The translations under genes were made by a program, and so were the position numbers. From Rhodospirillales bacterium (GTDB lineage Bacteria > Pseudomonadota > Alphaproteobacteria > Micavibrionales > Micavibrionaceae), in assembly GCA_023898785.1 (NCBI GenBank), contig CP060239.1:558001-622000 (forward strand): a stretch of 64,000 bases of DNA, given 5' to 3'. Below are positions 8,692 to 16,497 of this stretch, one piece after another (position 1 is the first letter of the stretch; each line of letters opens with the position of its first letter). A model generated the notes under the pieces. That model was not told the origin of the DNA and did not search any database. It saw only the letters and a program-made list of their open reading frames with translations.

Positions 8692-8736
8692 AACTATAAA
8701 CCCCTCAAAACGATTTCGTAACAAAGGCTTTTAATT

Positions 8737-10185
8737 ATGTCAATAAATATTTTGATGCCGGCGCTGTCGCCGACGATGACGGAAGGAAATCTTGCCAAGT
8801 GGCTGAAGTCCGAGGGCGATAAGGTTGAAGCTGGCGACGTGATTGCCGAGATTGAGACCGACAAGGCGACGATGGAGGTTGAAGCCGTGGATGAAGGTGT
8901 GCTGGGCAAAATTCTTGTGGCTGAAGGCACCGAAAATGTGTCGGTGAATGATGTGATTGCTGTACTTCTGGAAGAGGGTGAGAGCGCTGATGATGTTGAT
9001 GCATCGTCATTGCGAGCCGAAGGCGAAGCAATCCAGTCTAAAGGGCAAGCAGATGAAGAAGGTGGATTGCCGTGTCGTGCGAGAGCTCCTCGCAATGACG
9101 CTCAGCAAACAGAAGGCAAAGTAATTGAAAACCGCGATATTTTGTATGCGCAAGGGGCTGTGCTGGAGCCGTCGCCGTTTGATGAAGCCTCTTTTACTGA
9201 AATTCAGGATATGACGGTGCGTGAGGCGTTGCGCGACGGTATGGCCGAGGAAATGCGCGCCGATGTAAATGTCTATCTGATGGGTGAGGAGGTCGCCGAA
9301 TATCAGGGTGCGTATAAGGTAAGCCAAGGGCTTTTGGATGAATTTGGTGCCAAGCGCGTGATTGATACGCCGATTACCGAGCATGGATTTGCCGGGATGG
9401 CTGTGGGATCTGCGATGAACGGTCTGAAGCCAATTGTGGAATTCATGACCTGGAACTTTGGGATGCAGGCGATCGACCATATCATCAACTCTGCCGGGAA
9501 GACACTGTATATGGCCGGTGGGCAATTGGGCTGTCCGATTGTGTTTCGTGGGCCAAACGGGGCGGCGAGCCGGGTCGGGGCGCAGCATTCGCAATGTTAT
9601 GCGAGTTGGTATGCGCATGTGCCGGGATTGAAAGTTGTTGCGCCTTGGTCGGGGGCGGATGCCAAGGGCCTGATGAAGGCGGCGATTCGTGATCCGAACC
9701 CAGTGCTGATCCTTGAGAATGAATTGCTGTACGGGGAAACGCACAGTGTGCCGGTGAGTGATGAGTTTGTTATTCCGCTGGGGCGGGCGAAGATTGAGCG
9801 CAGCGGTTCGGATGTCACGATCGTGGCGTTTTCGATTATGGTGGGCAAGGCGCTCAAGGCGGCAGAAAAGCTGGCTGAGCAGGGGATTGATGCCGAGGTG
9901 ATCAATTTGCGCACGATCCGCCCGCTGGATCGCTATACGATTTTGGAAAGCGTGAAGAAGACTAACCGTATTGTAACCTGCGAGGAAGGCTGGCCGTTTG
10001 CGGGAATAGGCGCGGAAATTGCGGCGCTGATCGGCGAGCATGCGTTCGATTATCTCGATGCGCCGCTGGCGCGCGTGGCGGCGGCGGATGTGCCGCTCCC
10101 CTATGCGGCGAATTTGGAGGCTTTGGCCCTGCCGCAGGCGGATGAGATTATCCATGCGGCAAGGAAGGTTTGTTATGCGGTTTGA
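8737..10185 (+). CDS. pdhB: Pyruvate dehydrogenase E1 component, beta subunit, with N-terminal lipoyl domain
   Basis: A 482-residue protein with an N-terminal lipoyl domain (residues 1-78, lipoylated Lys43 in ETDKATMEVEA) and the E1-beta transketolase domain from about residue 150 (MTVREALRDGMAEEM, then EHGFAGMAVGSAMNGLKP). A lipoyl domain on E1-beta is a known alphaproteobacterial trait. The linker contains a 96-bp palindromic repeat in frame (residues 90-121, including SKGQADEEGGLPC and ARAPRND), which is nearly the same as one in pdhC. The lipoyl domain DNA is also very similar to that of pdhC. Start codon has only a weak ribosome site. Confidence 0.95.
   Translation: MSINILMPALSPTMTEGNLAKWLKSEGDKVEAGDVIAEIETDKATMEVEAVDEGVLGKILVAEGTENVSVNDVIAVLLEEGESADDVDASSLRAEGEAIQSKGQADEEGGLPCRARAPRNDAQQTEGKVIENRDILYAQGAVLEPSPFDEASFTEIQDMTVREALRDGMAEEMRADVNVYLMGEEVAEYQGAYKVSQGLLDEFGAKRVIDTPITEHGFAGMAVGSAMNGLKPIVEFMTWNFGMQAIDHIINSAGKTLYMAGGQLGCPIVFRGPNGAASRVGAQHSQCYASWYAHVPGLKVVAPWSGADAKGLMKAAIRDPNPVLILENELLYGETHSVPVSDEFVIPLGRAKIERSGSDVTIVAFSIMVGKALKAAEKLAEQGIDAEVINLRTIRPLDRYTILESVKKTNRIVTCEEGWPFAGIGAEIAALIGEHAFDYLDAPLARVAAADVPLPYAANLEALALPQADEIIHAARKVCYAV
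9005..9100 (+). repeat. In-frame palindromic repeat element, copy 1 (in pdhB linker)
   Basis: A 96-bp element bounded by a perfect 12-bp inverted repeat, CGTCATTGCGAG (9005-9016) and CTCGCAATGACG (9089-9100), with an inner 8-bp pair GCAATCCA (9028-9035) and TGGATTGC (9063-9070). It is a multiple of three (32 codons) and keeps pdhB open. The pattern matches the general style of palindromic elements that Rickettsia species carry inside proteins, and of widespread CATTGCGAG-type repeats. Identity with any named repeat family is not shown here. Confidence 0.85.
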
Positions 10186-10521
10186 TTATACTTCCATAGC
10201 CCAGTCGATATCATTAACTTGGCTGATTGACTTTTCTTCCAGCAAATCAATAAGGTGCATGGCTCTTTTCGAACCAAGTAGAATAACGCGCAGTTGTATC
10301 TCATCAGCCACGCCTGTAGCGGCGCCCGCTTCAGCACATTCTACCTGGTTTTTGGTCATTCCTGCGCTAACCAAATCTTTACGCTTGAGAATTCCAGCTT
10401 GTAGGAACTCAAACACGACTTTGCCAAAATGGCCTCTGTTTGGATCATCCTTCTCCGTGTGCAAAAAATGGCCTGTTGTTAAAACGGCTCTATTGATATC
10501 TTGTGGTGGCGGTAAATGCAT
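10186..10521 (-). CDS. Hypothetical protein, antisense in the pdhB-pdhC gap
   Basis: A 111-residue frame on the minus strand that exactly fills the gap between pdhB and pdhC, ending one base after the pdhB stop. It has a good ribosome site, AAAAGGAT, ten or so bases before the ATG at 10521. It has no signal peptide or membrane segment and no family I recognise; the sequence mixes charged helices (DEIQLRVILLGSKRAMHLIDLLEEKS). A second gene-like insertion in the same operon sits at 8446-8691. Confidence 0.55.
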   Translation of the reverse strand: MHLPPPQDINRAVLTTGHFLHTEKDDPNRGHFGKVVFEFLQAGILKRKDLVSAGMTKNQVECAEAGAATGVADEIQLRVILLGSKRAMHLIDLLEEKSISQVNDIDWAMEV

Positions 10522-10605
10522 TTTTTATATCCTTTTGGGGTTTAATTATGGACCTGATAAAGAAAATTATAAACCATGTCAATAAAAATATATGGAAATT
10601 GAACT

Positions 10606-11910
10606 ATGTCTATTAATGTAACGATGCCGGCGTTATCGCCCACCATGACCGATGGAACTTTGGCCCGGTGGCTCAAGGCGGAAGGAGATAGCGTTGAAGC
10701 TGGCGATGTGATTGCCGAGATTGAAACCGATAAGGCGACGATGGAGGTCGAGGCCGTGGATGAAGGCGTGCTGGGCAAAATTATCGTTCCGGCTGGCACC
10801 GAGAATGTGCCGGTGAATGATGTGATTGCTGTGCTTTTGGAAGATGGTGAAAGTGCGGATGACATTGGTGATGTGAGTTCTGCTTCCAAGCCCCCTGCGT
10901 CATTGCGAGCGAACGAAGGGAGCGACGCAATCCAGTCTAAAGGGCAAGCAGATGAAGAAGGTGGATTGCCGTGTTGTGCGAGAGCTCCTCGCAATGACGT
11001 TAAGGCTAGTGACGGGAATCGTGTGTTTGCATCGCCGTTGGCTAAGCGGATTGCGGCGGATAAGGGTATTGATCTTTCCGCCATTAAAGGCTCCGGTCCG
11101 CGTGGGCGTATTGTGAAGACGGATGTTGAGAATGCTAAACTGGGGGCTGCACCTATGGTGACGGCAGTCAGTGGTGCGGTGGCTCAAGCTTTGCCAGAAG
11201 ATGCGAAGATAAATGTCTATGGCATGGCGTACACCGAGATTCCGAATAACAATATCAAGAAGGTTACGGCCAAGCGTCTAACCGAATCCAAGCAAAGCGT
11301 TCCGCATTTCTATCTGAGCGTGGAATGTGCGCTCGATAATTTGCTGGCAGCGCGTAAAGAACTGAATGAGAAAGCCAATGGCGAATATAAGCTGTCGGTG
11401 AATGATTTTATTGTGAAGGCGGCGGCGATGGTGCTCAAAGCCTATCCGGCGGCGAATGTAAGCTGGACCGATGAGGCTATTCACCAATATCTATCTTCGG
11501 ATATCTCGGTGGCGGTGGCGACGCCGAACGGTTTGATCACGCCGATTGTGCGGGCGGCGGAAACAAAGGGTTTGCGCGCGATTTCCGATGAGGTTAAGGA
11601 GCTGGCCGGCCGGGCGCGTGAAGGCAAGCTTACCCCTGAGGAATTTCAGGGCGGAAGCTTTACAATTTCCAATCTCGGGATGTTCGGTGTGAAAGAATTT
11701 GCCGCGATCCTTAACCCGCCGCAGAGCTGCATTCTGGCGGTGGGCGCGGGCGAGCAAATGCCGCGTGTGGTGAATGGAGAGATTAAAATCCAGACGGTGA
11801 TGAGTGTGACGCTTTCGACCGATCATCGCTCTGTGGATGGGGCTGTCGGGGCGCAGTGGCTGCAATACTTTAAACAATATATTGAAAATCCGGTGAGTAT
11901 GCTGGTTTAA
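10606..11910 (+). CDS. pdhC: Dihydrolipoyllysine acetyltransferase, E2 of pyruvate dehydrogenase
   Basis: A 434-residue E2 core subunit that moves the acetyl group from lipoyl to CoA. Domains in order: one lipoyl domain (1-78, Lys43), a linker containing a 102-bp palindromic element in frame (residues 98-131), the subunit-binding domain (about 144-178, SPLAKRIAADKGIDLSAI, GSGPRGRI), and the catalytic domain (about 205-434) ending in the active-site motif STDHRSVDGAVG. Length is normal for a single-lipoyl E2 apart from the repeat. The ATG has an AT-rich leader and weak ribosome site. Confidence 0.96.
   Translation: MSINVTMPALSPTMTDGTLARWLKAEGDSVEAGDVIAEIETDKATMEVEAVDEGVLGKIIVPAGTENVPVNDVIAVLLEDGESADDIGDVSSASKPPASLRANEGSDAIQSKGQADEEGGLPCCARAPRNDVKASDGNRVFASPLAKRIAADKGIDLSAIKGSGPRGRIVKTDVENAKLGAAPMVTAVSGAVAQALPEDAKINVYGMAYTEIPNNNIKKVTAKRLTESKQSVPHFYLSVECALDNLLAARKELNEKANGEYKLSVNDFIVKAAAMVLKAYPAANVSWTDEAIHQYLSSDISVAVATPNGLITPIVRAAETKGLRAISDEVKELAGRAREGKLTPEEFQGGSFTISNLGMFGVKEFAAILNPPQSCILAVGAGEQMPRVVNGEIKIQTVMSVTLSTDHRSVDGAVGAQWLQYFKQYIENPVSMLV
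10898..10999 (+). repeat. In-frame palindromic repeat element, copy 2 (in pdhC linker)
   Basis: A 102-bp element with the same perfect 12-bp terminal inverted repeat as copy 1 (10898-10909 and 10988-10999) and the same inner 8-bp pair (10927-10934 and 10962-10969). From the inner left arm to the end it differs from copy 1 by very few bases; the left part is six bases longer. It encodes 34 residues in the flexible linker after the lipoyl domain, where inserts are tolerated. Confidence 0.85.
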
Positions 11911-11921
11911 GGGGAGAGGCT

Positions 11922-12464
11922 ATGATTGAACGTAAGCCGATTGTTGGTGTTATGGGCTCGCACGACGAGCGGTGGGAGGAGTATGCGCGTCCATTGGGTG
12001 AGTTGATTGCGCGGCGCGGATTTCATCTTATGACCGGGGCTGGCGGCGGCATTATGATTGAAGTTTGCAAGGCTTTTCAAAGCGTTAAAGGGCGCAAGGG
12101 GGTTGCTTTGGGCATTCGTCCGGCGGTGGATTATAAAGGCGAGGAGCTTTCGAAAGATGAATTTCCTAATAGCTATATCGATTTGCCGATTATTACGCCA
12201 CTGAGCGCCAAGGCGCAAAGCGATGCGATGCCTTACAGCCGCAATCTGGTGAATGTGATGTCATCTAAGGCGCTTGTTATACTGCCCGGTTCGCATGGGA
12301 CGCGTAATGAAGTGTCCTTGGGTTTGATGTATGAGAAACCGCTGATGCTGTTTGGACCGGATGAGGCGTTTGACCAGTTTCCGGAAGAGCCTTTGCGCTC
12401 TGATGATATTTCTCATGTTGAGCAGTTTTTTGATGATGTGTTTGGAGGGGAGGGGCAGGTATGA
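11922..12464 (+). CDS. LOG-like Rossmann-fold protein (TIGR00725-type)
   Basis: A 180-residue protein related to the lysine-decarboxylase-like/LOG and molybdenum-cofactor-carrier-like proteins. The nucleotide loop MTGAGGGIMIEVCKAF and the later LPGSHGTRNEVSLGLMYEKP correspond to the family's PGGxGTxxE region, here with SHGT. LOG relatives hydrolyse nucleoside 5-monophosphates, but the PGG change makes that uncertain. It lies 11 bases after pdhC and overlaps the next gene by four bases, so it is probably in the same transcript as pdhC and lpd. Confidence 0.65.
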   Translation: MIERKPIVGVMGSHDERWEEYARPLGELIARRGFHLMTGAGGGIMIEVCKAFQSVKGRKGVALGIRPAVDYKGEELSKDEFPNSYIDLPIITPLSAKAQSDAMPYSRNLVNVMSSKALVILPGSHGTRNEVSLGLMYEKPLMLFGPDEAFDQFPEEPLRSDDISHVEQFFDDVFGGEGQV

Positions 12465-13054
12465 GTTCTCAGGAACTTGTTCTCAGCGCTCAAAATATTG
12501 AAGGAAAATATATTAAGCTTCTTTGGAGCGGACTGTTGTTTTTGGCGATCGGTCTGGCCTGTTGTATCGGCAGTTTTTATTATTTCTATATGATCGGTGA
12601 ATATGATGAAGACAAGCAAAGTGTGAGGCAGATTCTCCCTTTTCTTTTGTGTTTTATTCCTGTTTATGGAGCGCAGCTTATTAAGAAGGGTTTGCGGGAA
12701 AAGAAGCTTTTTGTCCGCAGCGCCGTTAAGGAATTGCGTTTTGATAAAGAGGGTATTTCCGGGCCTATTATTTTTCTTGAGGGACGGGTGAGGGACAATT
12801 TACGTGAAATGAACAAGCCTTCTTTTAACATATCTTGGGACGATATTGATAAGTTTATCGTTGAGCCGGTTCGGGGCAGTAAAACATATGGTTCGCCGCC
12901 TTATTACAAGGTGACACGAAAAAAGACGGATGGCGGGCTTTACACATCCTATTTTATTTTGCGTAATTACTTCAGGGATCGAGAGCAGGACATTCTTGGT
13001 TTTGTAGGGGGCAAGATTTCTCAGGACCATATAATTATTAATGACGAACCGTAG
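12461..13054 (+). CDS. Hypothetical membrane protein
   Basis: A 197-residue protein with two adjacent membrane helices near the N-terminus (about residues 21-44, LLWSGLLFLAIGLACCIGSFYYF, and 58-72) and a soluble C-terminal domain of about 115 residues, layout similar to bacterial PH-like membrane proteins, though I cannot assign it. Its ATG overlaps the stop of the preceding gene, and lpd follows by a few bases, so it lies within the pyruvate dehydrogenase operon. Orientation of the helices is inferred only. Confidence 0.6.
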   Translation: MSSQELVLSAQNIEGKYIKLLWSGLLFLAIGLACCIGSFYYFYMIGEYDEDKQSVRQILPFLLCFIPVYGAQLIKKGLREKKLFVRSAVKELRFDKEGISGPIIFLEGRVRDNLREMNKPSFNISWDDIDKFIVEPVRGSKTYGSPPYYKVTRKKTDGGLYTSYFILRNYFRDREQDILGFVGGKISQDHIIINDEP

Positions 13055-13063
13055 AGGATGGAT

Positions 13064-14467
13064 ATGAGTGACAAGAAATTCGATGTGATTGTGATTGGTG
13101 GCGGTCCTGGCGGTTATGTCGCGGCGATCCGGGCGGCGCAGCTCAAGATGAAAGTGGCACTGGTTGAGGCCAACCATTTGGGCGGAATTTGTCTGAATTG
13201 GGGGTGCATTCCGACCAAGGCGCTGCTGCGCTCCAGCGAGGTGTTTCATCTAGCACAACATGCTGATGAATATGGCCTTAAAATCAAAGGCTTGGAATTT
13301 GATCTTCAAAAAATAGTTGAACGTTCGCGCGGGGTGGCCAAGCAGCTCTCCGGCGGGATTGGGCATTTGCTGAAAAAAAACAAAGTCACGGTGTTTGACG
13401 CGTACAGCAAACTTGAGGGCGGTGGAAAAGTGGCGCTCGAAAAAGATGGTAAGAAAACTGACACGCTTGAGGGCAAACACATTATCGTCGCAACAGGGGC
13501 GCGGGCGCGGGTCATTCCGGGTTTTGAACCAGATGGCAAGTTTGTGTGGACGTATAAGGAAGCGTTGGTGCCTGATACGATGCCGAAAAAGTTGCTGGTG
13601 ATTGGCTCTGGTGCGATTGGGATTGAATTTGCTTCGTTCTTTAAGACGCTGGGGGCGGAGGTCACCGTTGTCGAGATGATGGACCGGATCGTGCCTGTAG
13701 AAGATGCGGAGATTTCCGGGATGCTGGAAAAGGCGTTGACCAAGCAGGGGATGAAGATCATTAAGAACGCGAAAGTCTCCAAGCTTGATAAAGGCAAGAC
13801 GGAAGTGACCGCACATATAGAAGAGCAGGGCGGCAAGGTTGAAAAACTAACCTTTGACCGAGTGATTTCGGCGGTGGGCATTGTGGCCAATACGGAAGGA
13901 TTGGGGCTGGAAAAAACCAAGGTGAAGCTGGATCGTGGACATATCGTCACTGACGGGTATCTGAAGACAGATGAGCCGGGAGTTTACGCGATTGGCGATG
14001 TTACGGGTGCGCCGTGGCTGGCGCATAAAGCCTCGCATGAGGGGATCATCTGCGTCGAAAAGATCGCCGGGGTAAAAGACGTACACCCGATGGTGAAGTC
14101 GAATATTCCGGGCTGTACCTATTGTCATCCGCAGGTGGCATCGGTGGGCCTCACCGAAGCAGCGGCGAAGGAGCAGGGCTATAAGGTCAAGGTTGGCCGC
14201 TTCCCGTTTATGGGCAACGGGAAGGCAATTGCCTTGGGTGAGCCTGAGGGCCTTGTGAAAACCGTGTTTGATGAGAAAACTGGCGAGCTGCTTGGAGCGC
14301 ATATGATTGGCGCGGAAGTGACCGAAATGATCCAGGGCTATGTCATCGGCAAAACCGCCGAGCTGACTGAGGCCGAGTTCATGCATACCGTGTTCCCGCA
14401 TCCGACGCTCAGCGAAATGATGCATGAGAGTGTGCTGGATGCGTATGGGAAGGCTATTCATTTTTAG
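13064..14467 (+). CDS. lpd: Dihydrolipoyl dehydrogenase (E3)
   Basis: A 467-residue flavoprotein that reoxidises dihydrolipoyl groups with NAD. The FAD-binding loop VIGGGPGGYVAAIRAAQ opens the protein; the redox-active disulfide is GGICLNWGCIPTKALL; the NAD loop is VIGSGAIGIEFASFF; the C-terminal HTVFPHPTLSEMMHE carries the catalytic His-Glu pair. I chose ATG 13064 because GAGG (13054-13057) is then at a proper distance; ATG 13058 would abut it. It serves the upstream pyruvate dehydrogenase genes. Confidence 0.96.
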   Translation: MSDKKFDVIVIGGGPGGYVAAIRAAQLKMKVALVEANHLGGICLNWGCIPTKALLRSSEVFHLAQHADEYGLKIKGLEFDLQKIVERSRGVAKQLSGGIGHLLKKNKVTVFDAYSKLEGGGKVALEKDGKKTDTLEGKHIIVATGARARVIPGFEPDGKFVWTYKEALVPDTMPKKLLVIGSGAIGIEFASFFKTLGAEVTVVEMMDRIVPVEDAEISGMLEKALTKQGMKIIKNAKVSKLDKGKTEVTAHIEEQGGKVEKLTFDRVISAVGIVANTEGLGLEKTKVKLDRGHIVTDGYLKTDEPGVYAIGDVTGAPWLAHKASHEGIICVEKIAGVKDVHPMVKSNIPGCTYCHPQVASVGLTEAAAKEQGYKVKVGRFPFMGNGKAIALGEPEGLVKTVFDEKTGELLGAHMIGAEVTEMIQGYVIGKTAELTEAEFMHTVFPHPTLSEMMHESVLDAYGKAIHF

Positions 14468-14490
14468 CATGTTAAAGTTGGAGATATCAG

Positions 14491-14793
14491 ATGAAAAACT
14501 TTTTACTGTTGGTTGTAATTTTTTTGAGTGGGTGTGCCGTAAATAAAACCATGTATGCTACCGGAGGCAGTAAAGCTGATGGAACAGTAACACTGTCTTA
14601 TTCTTATGGTGGTTTTGAGCAGCCTGTGGTTGATTATGCTTCTGCTTTAACTACAGCAAAAGATAAGTGTAAAGCATGGGGGTATAAAAATGCAGAAGCC
14701 TTTGGTGGTGAAAGTTTAAAATGTCTTGCTTATAACGCATATGGATGTACTCAACAGCAAGTTGATGTGATGTATCAATGTTTAGACAAATAA
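14491..14793 (+). CDS. YecR-like small lipoprotein
   Basis: A 100-residue protein with a lipoprotein signal (MKNFLLLVVIFLSGC; lipobox LSGC, Cys15) followed by a small Cys-containing domain with VTLSYSYGGFEQPVVDY and repeated Cys (CKAWGYKNAEAFGG, CLAYNAYGC, YQC). This matches YecR-like lipoproteins, whose function is unclear. It has GGAG upstream and sits between lpd and lipA, and its TAA directly abuts the lipA ATG, so lipA's ribosome-binding region lies inside it. Base composition is more AT-rich than its neighbours. Confidence 0.7.
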   Translation: MKNFLLLVVIFLSGCAVNKTMYATGGSKADGTVTLSYSYGGFEQPVVDYASALTTAKDKCKAWGYKNAEAFGGESLKCLAYNAYGCTQQQVDVMYQCLDK

Positions 14794-15759
14794 ATGACCT
14801 ATAACGAAAAACTTCTCGATAAAGCCCGGCGGCATCCGGAAAAGCAGAAAAACCCGGATCGGCCGGCAGGGCGTAAGCCGGACTGGATCCGTGTACCCGC
14901 GCCACAGGGGAAGATTTACGGCGAAACCAAAGATATTGTGCGAAGGGCTAAGCTGAACACGGTATGTGAGGAGGCGGGCTGTCCGAATGTCGGAGAGTGC
15001 TGGCAGCATAAACACGCCGCGTTCATGATTATGGGCGAGGTCTGCACGCGGGCCTGCGCGTTTTGCAATGTGGCGACCGGTAAGCCCGGCGCGCTTGATC
15101 CTCTTGAGCCGTTGCGTATCGGGGTGGCGGTGAAGCAAATGGGCCTCAAACATGTTGTGGTGACGGCGGTGGATCGGGATGATTTGCCTGATGGCGGAGC
15201 GGAGCATTTCGTCAAAACCGTGCAGGGTATTCGCATGAAAAGCCCGGAAACGACCGTGGAGATCTTTCCCGGTGATTTTGGCGGCAACCAGAGCGACTGG
15301 GATACGGTTATCGGATCGCGGCCGGATGTGTTTAATCACAATATTGAAACTGTGGCGCGGCTGCATCCCACTATTCGTCCGGGGGCGCGCTATTTCCGGT
15401 CTTTACGGATGTTGCAGCGGGTTAAAGATGTCGATCCGTCGATCTTTACCAAATCCGGCCTGATGGTGGGGCTGGGCGAGACGATGGAGGAAATAGCTCA
15501 GATGATGGATGATATGCGCGCGGCCGACATTGATTTTATTACGATCGGGCAATATCTCCAGCCGACGCCGAAACATGCGCCGGTGATGAAATGGTGGAGT
15601 CCGGAAGAATTTGCAGAGCTGACCAAGCTCGCCAAGCGTAAAGGGTTTTTGATGATTTCGGCATCGCCGCTGACCCGGTCCTCGCATCATGCCGGAGATG
15701 ATTTTGCGAAGTTGAAGGCTGCGCGTGAGGCGCAATTAGCCGCTCAGGCGGCAGAATAG
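14794..15759 (+). CDS. lipA: Lipoyl synthase
   Basis: A 321-residue radical SAM enzyme that inserts two sulfurs into protein-bound octanoyl groups, making the lipoyl cofactor used by PdhB and PdhC encoded upstream. Both iron-sulfur motifs are visible: CEEAGCPNVGEC for the auxiliary cluster and CTRACAFC for the radical SAM cluster, with the C-terminal SPLTRSSHHA. The start is immediately after the stop of the lipoprotein gene with no separate Shine-Dalgarno, suggesting coupled translation. Confidence 0.96.
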   Translation: MTYNEKLLDKARRHPEKQKNPDRPAGRKPDWIRVPAPQGKIYGETKDIVRRAKLNTVCEEAGCPNVGECWQHKHAAFMIMGEVCTRACAFCNVATGKPGALDPLEPLRIGVAVKQMGLKHVVVTAVDRDDLPDGGAEHFVKTVQGIRMKSPETTVEIFPGDFGGNQSDWDTVIGSRPDVFNHNIETVARLHPTIRPGARYFRSLRMLQRVKDVDPSIFTKSGLMVGLGETMEEIAQMMDDMRAADIDFITIGQYLQPTPKHAPVMKWWSPEEFAELTKLAKRKGFLMISASPLTRSSHHAGDDFAKLKAAREAQLAAQAAE

Positions 15760-15777
15760 GAGCAGTCTGGATACTCG

Positions 15778-16257
15778 ATGCTCACCCATCTTGAAAAAAA
15801 AGTTCTTCCTTATACGCCAGAGCAGATGTATGCGCTGGTGGCGGAGGTGGACAAATATTCAGAGTTTTTGCCGTGGTGCGTGGCGAGCCGGATCAATAAA
15901 CATGAAGGTGATAGCGTCTTTTACGCTGATTTAGTGGTGGGCTATAAAATGTTTCGTGAACGGTTTTCTTCAAAGGTGACGTTGGAAAGCCCTTCAGAAC
16001 ATGCGCCAGGGACAATTGATATTGAATATTTGCGCGGACCGTTGAGGCATCTGAAGAACCATTGGCGGTTCATTAGCGAGCCAGATGGGTCATGTCTTAT
16101 TGATTTTAGTGTTGAATTTGAATTTAAAAACAAAGCACTACAGGGTTTATCTCAAGCATTTTTTCAAGAAGTTATTCGCCGGATGGTGGATGCGTTTGAA
16201 CAGCGTGCATTGGCTGTGTACGGTTCACGTCGTCATTGTGGTCAACCCCCATTTTAG
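15778..16257 (+). CDS. RatA-like/coenzyme Q-binding START-domain protein
   Basis: A 159-residue SRPBCC (START-like) protein of the RatA/Coq10 group. The opening KVLPYTPEQMYALVAEVDKY and then EFLPWC, and the end FFQEVIRRMVDAFEQRA, are typical. In yeast Coq10 binds ubiquinone; in E. coli the RatA name reflects a proposed ribosome effect; which applies here is unknown. It follows lipA by 18 bases, as in other alphaproteobacteria. The mobile island begins about 160 bases after its stop. Confidence 0.85.
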   Translation: MLTHLEKKVLPYTPEQMYALVAEVDKYSEFLPWCVASRINKHEGDSVFYADLVVGYKMFRERFSSKVTLESPSEHAPGTIDIEYLRGPLRHLKNHWRFISEPDGSCLIDFSVEFEFKNKALQGLSQAFFQEVIRRMVDAFEQRALAVYGSRRHCGQPPF

Positions 16258-16414
16258 AGTCCATATTGGAAGTGAATTTGTTGTCTTCGTGTTGCGGCAT
16301 AGATAAAGGGTCTGGAACGTAAGCCGAAGAGATCTATGCGAGGATGATAAGGGCTTTGGCCTGTATTCTTAACAGGACTGTTTAATTCCTGAGCTTCCCC
16401 TTTTGAGCCTATTA
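16258..16414. other. Intergenic stretch between ratA and the Tn3 transposon
   Basis: About 157 bases with no supportable gene. A weak hairpin (CAGGA ... TCCTG, near 16374-16393) could be part of a terminator for the pdh-lipA-ratA transcript, but no T-run follows. The last five bases are the left copy of the TATTA target duplication. Confidence 0.4.
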
Positions 16415-16450
16415 GGGGTAAAGTGAGCGTAGCTGTCAAATGGGGCCAAA
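16415..16450 (+). repeat. Tn3-family terminal inverted repeat, left
   Basis: 36 bp beginning GGGGTAAAGTGAGCG and ending GGGGCCAAA. It is the exact reverse complement of 24450-24485. The 5-bp target duplication TATTA precedes it. Confidence 0.95.
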
Positions 16451-16497
16451 AGTGCTATGGATAATCTTTCAGTTTACAAAAACGGGAGATTTCCAGC

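Noticed and set aside
8408..8734. A 108-residue plus-strand frame between pdhA and pdhB
   Set aside because: It begins inside pdhA, has no start signal or recognisable domain, and overlaps the better-supported minus-strand frame.
9007..10155. A 382-residue minus-strand frame opposite pdhB
   Set aside because: It is the mirror of a highly biased coding region, rich in Arg and His as such shadows are; it has no motif of any protein family.
16258..16414. A possible left end of the IS5 copy near CAGGACT at 16374
   Set aside because: Only seven bases agree with the reverse complement of the presumed IS5 right end, which is within chance.
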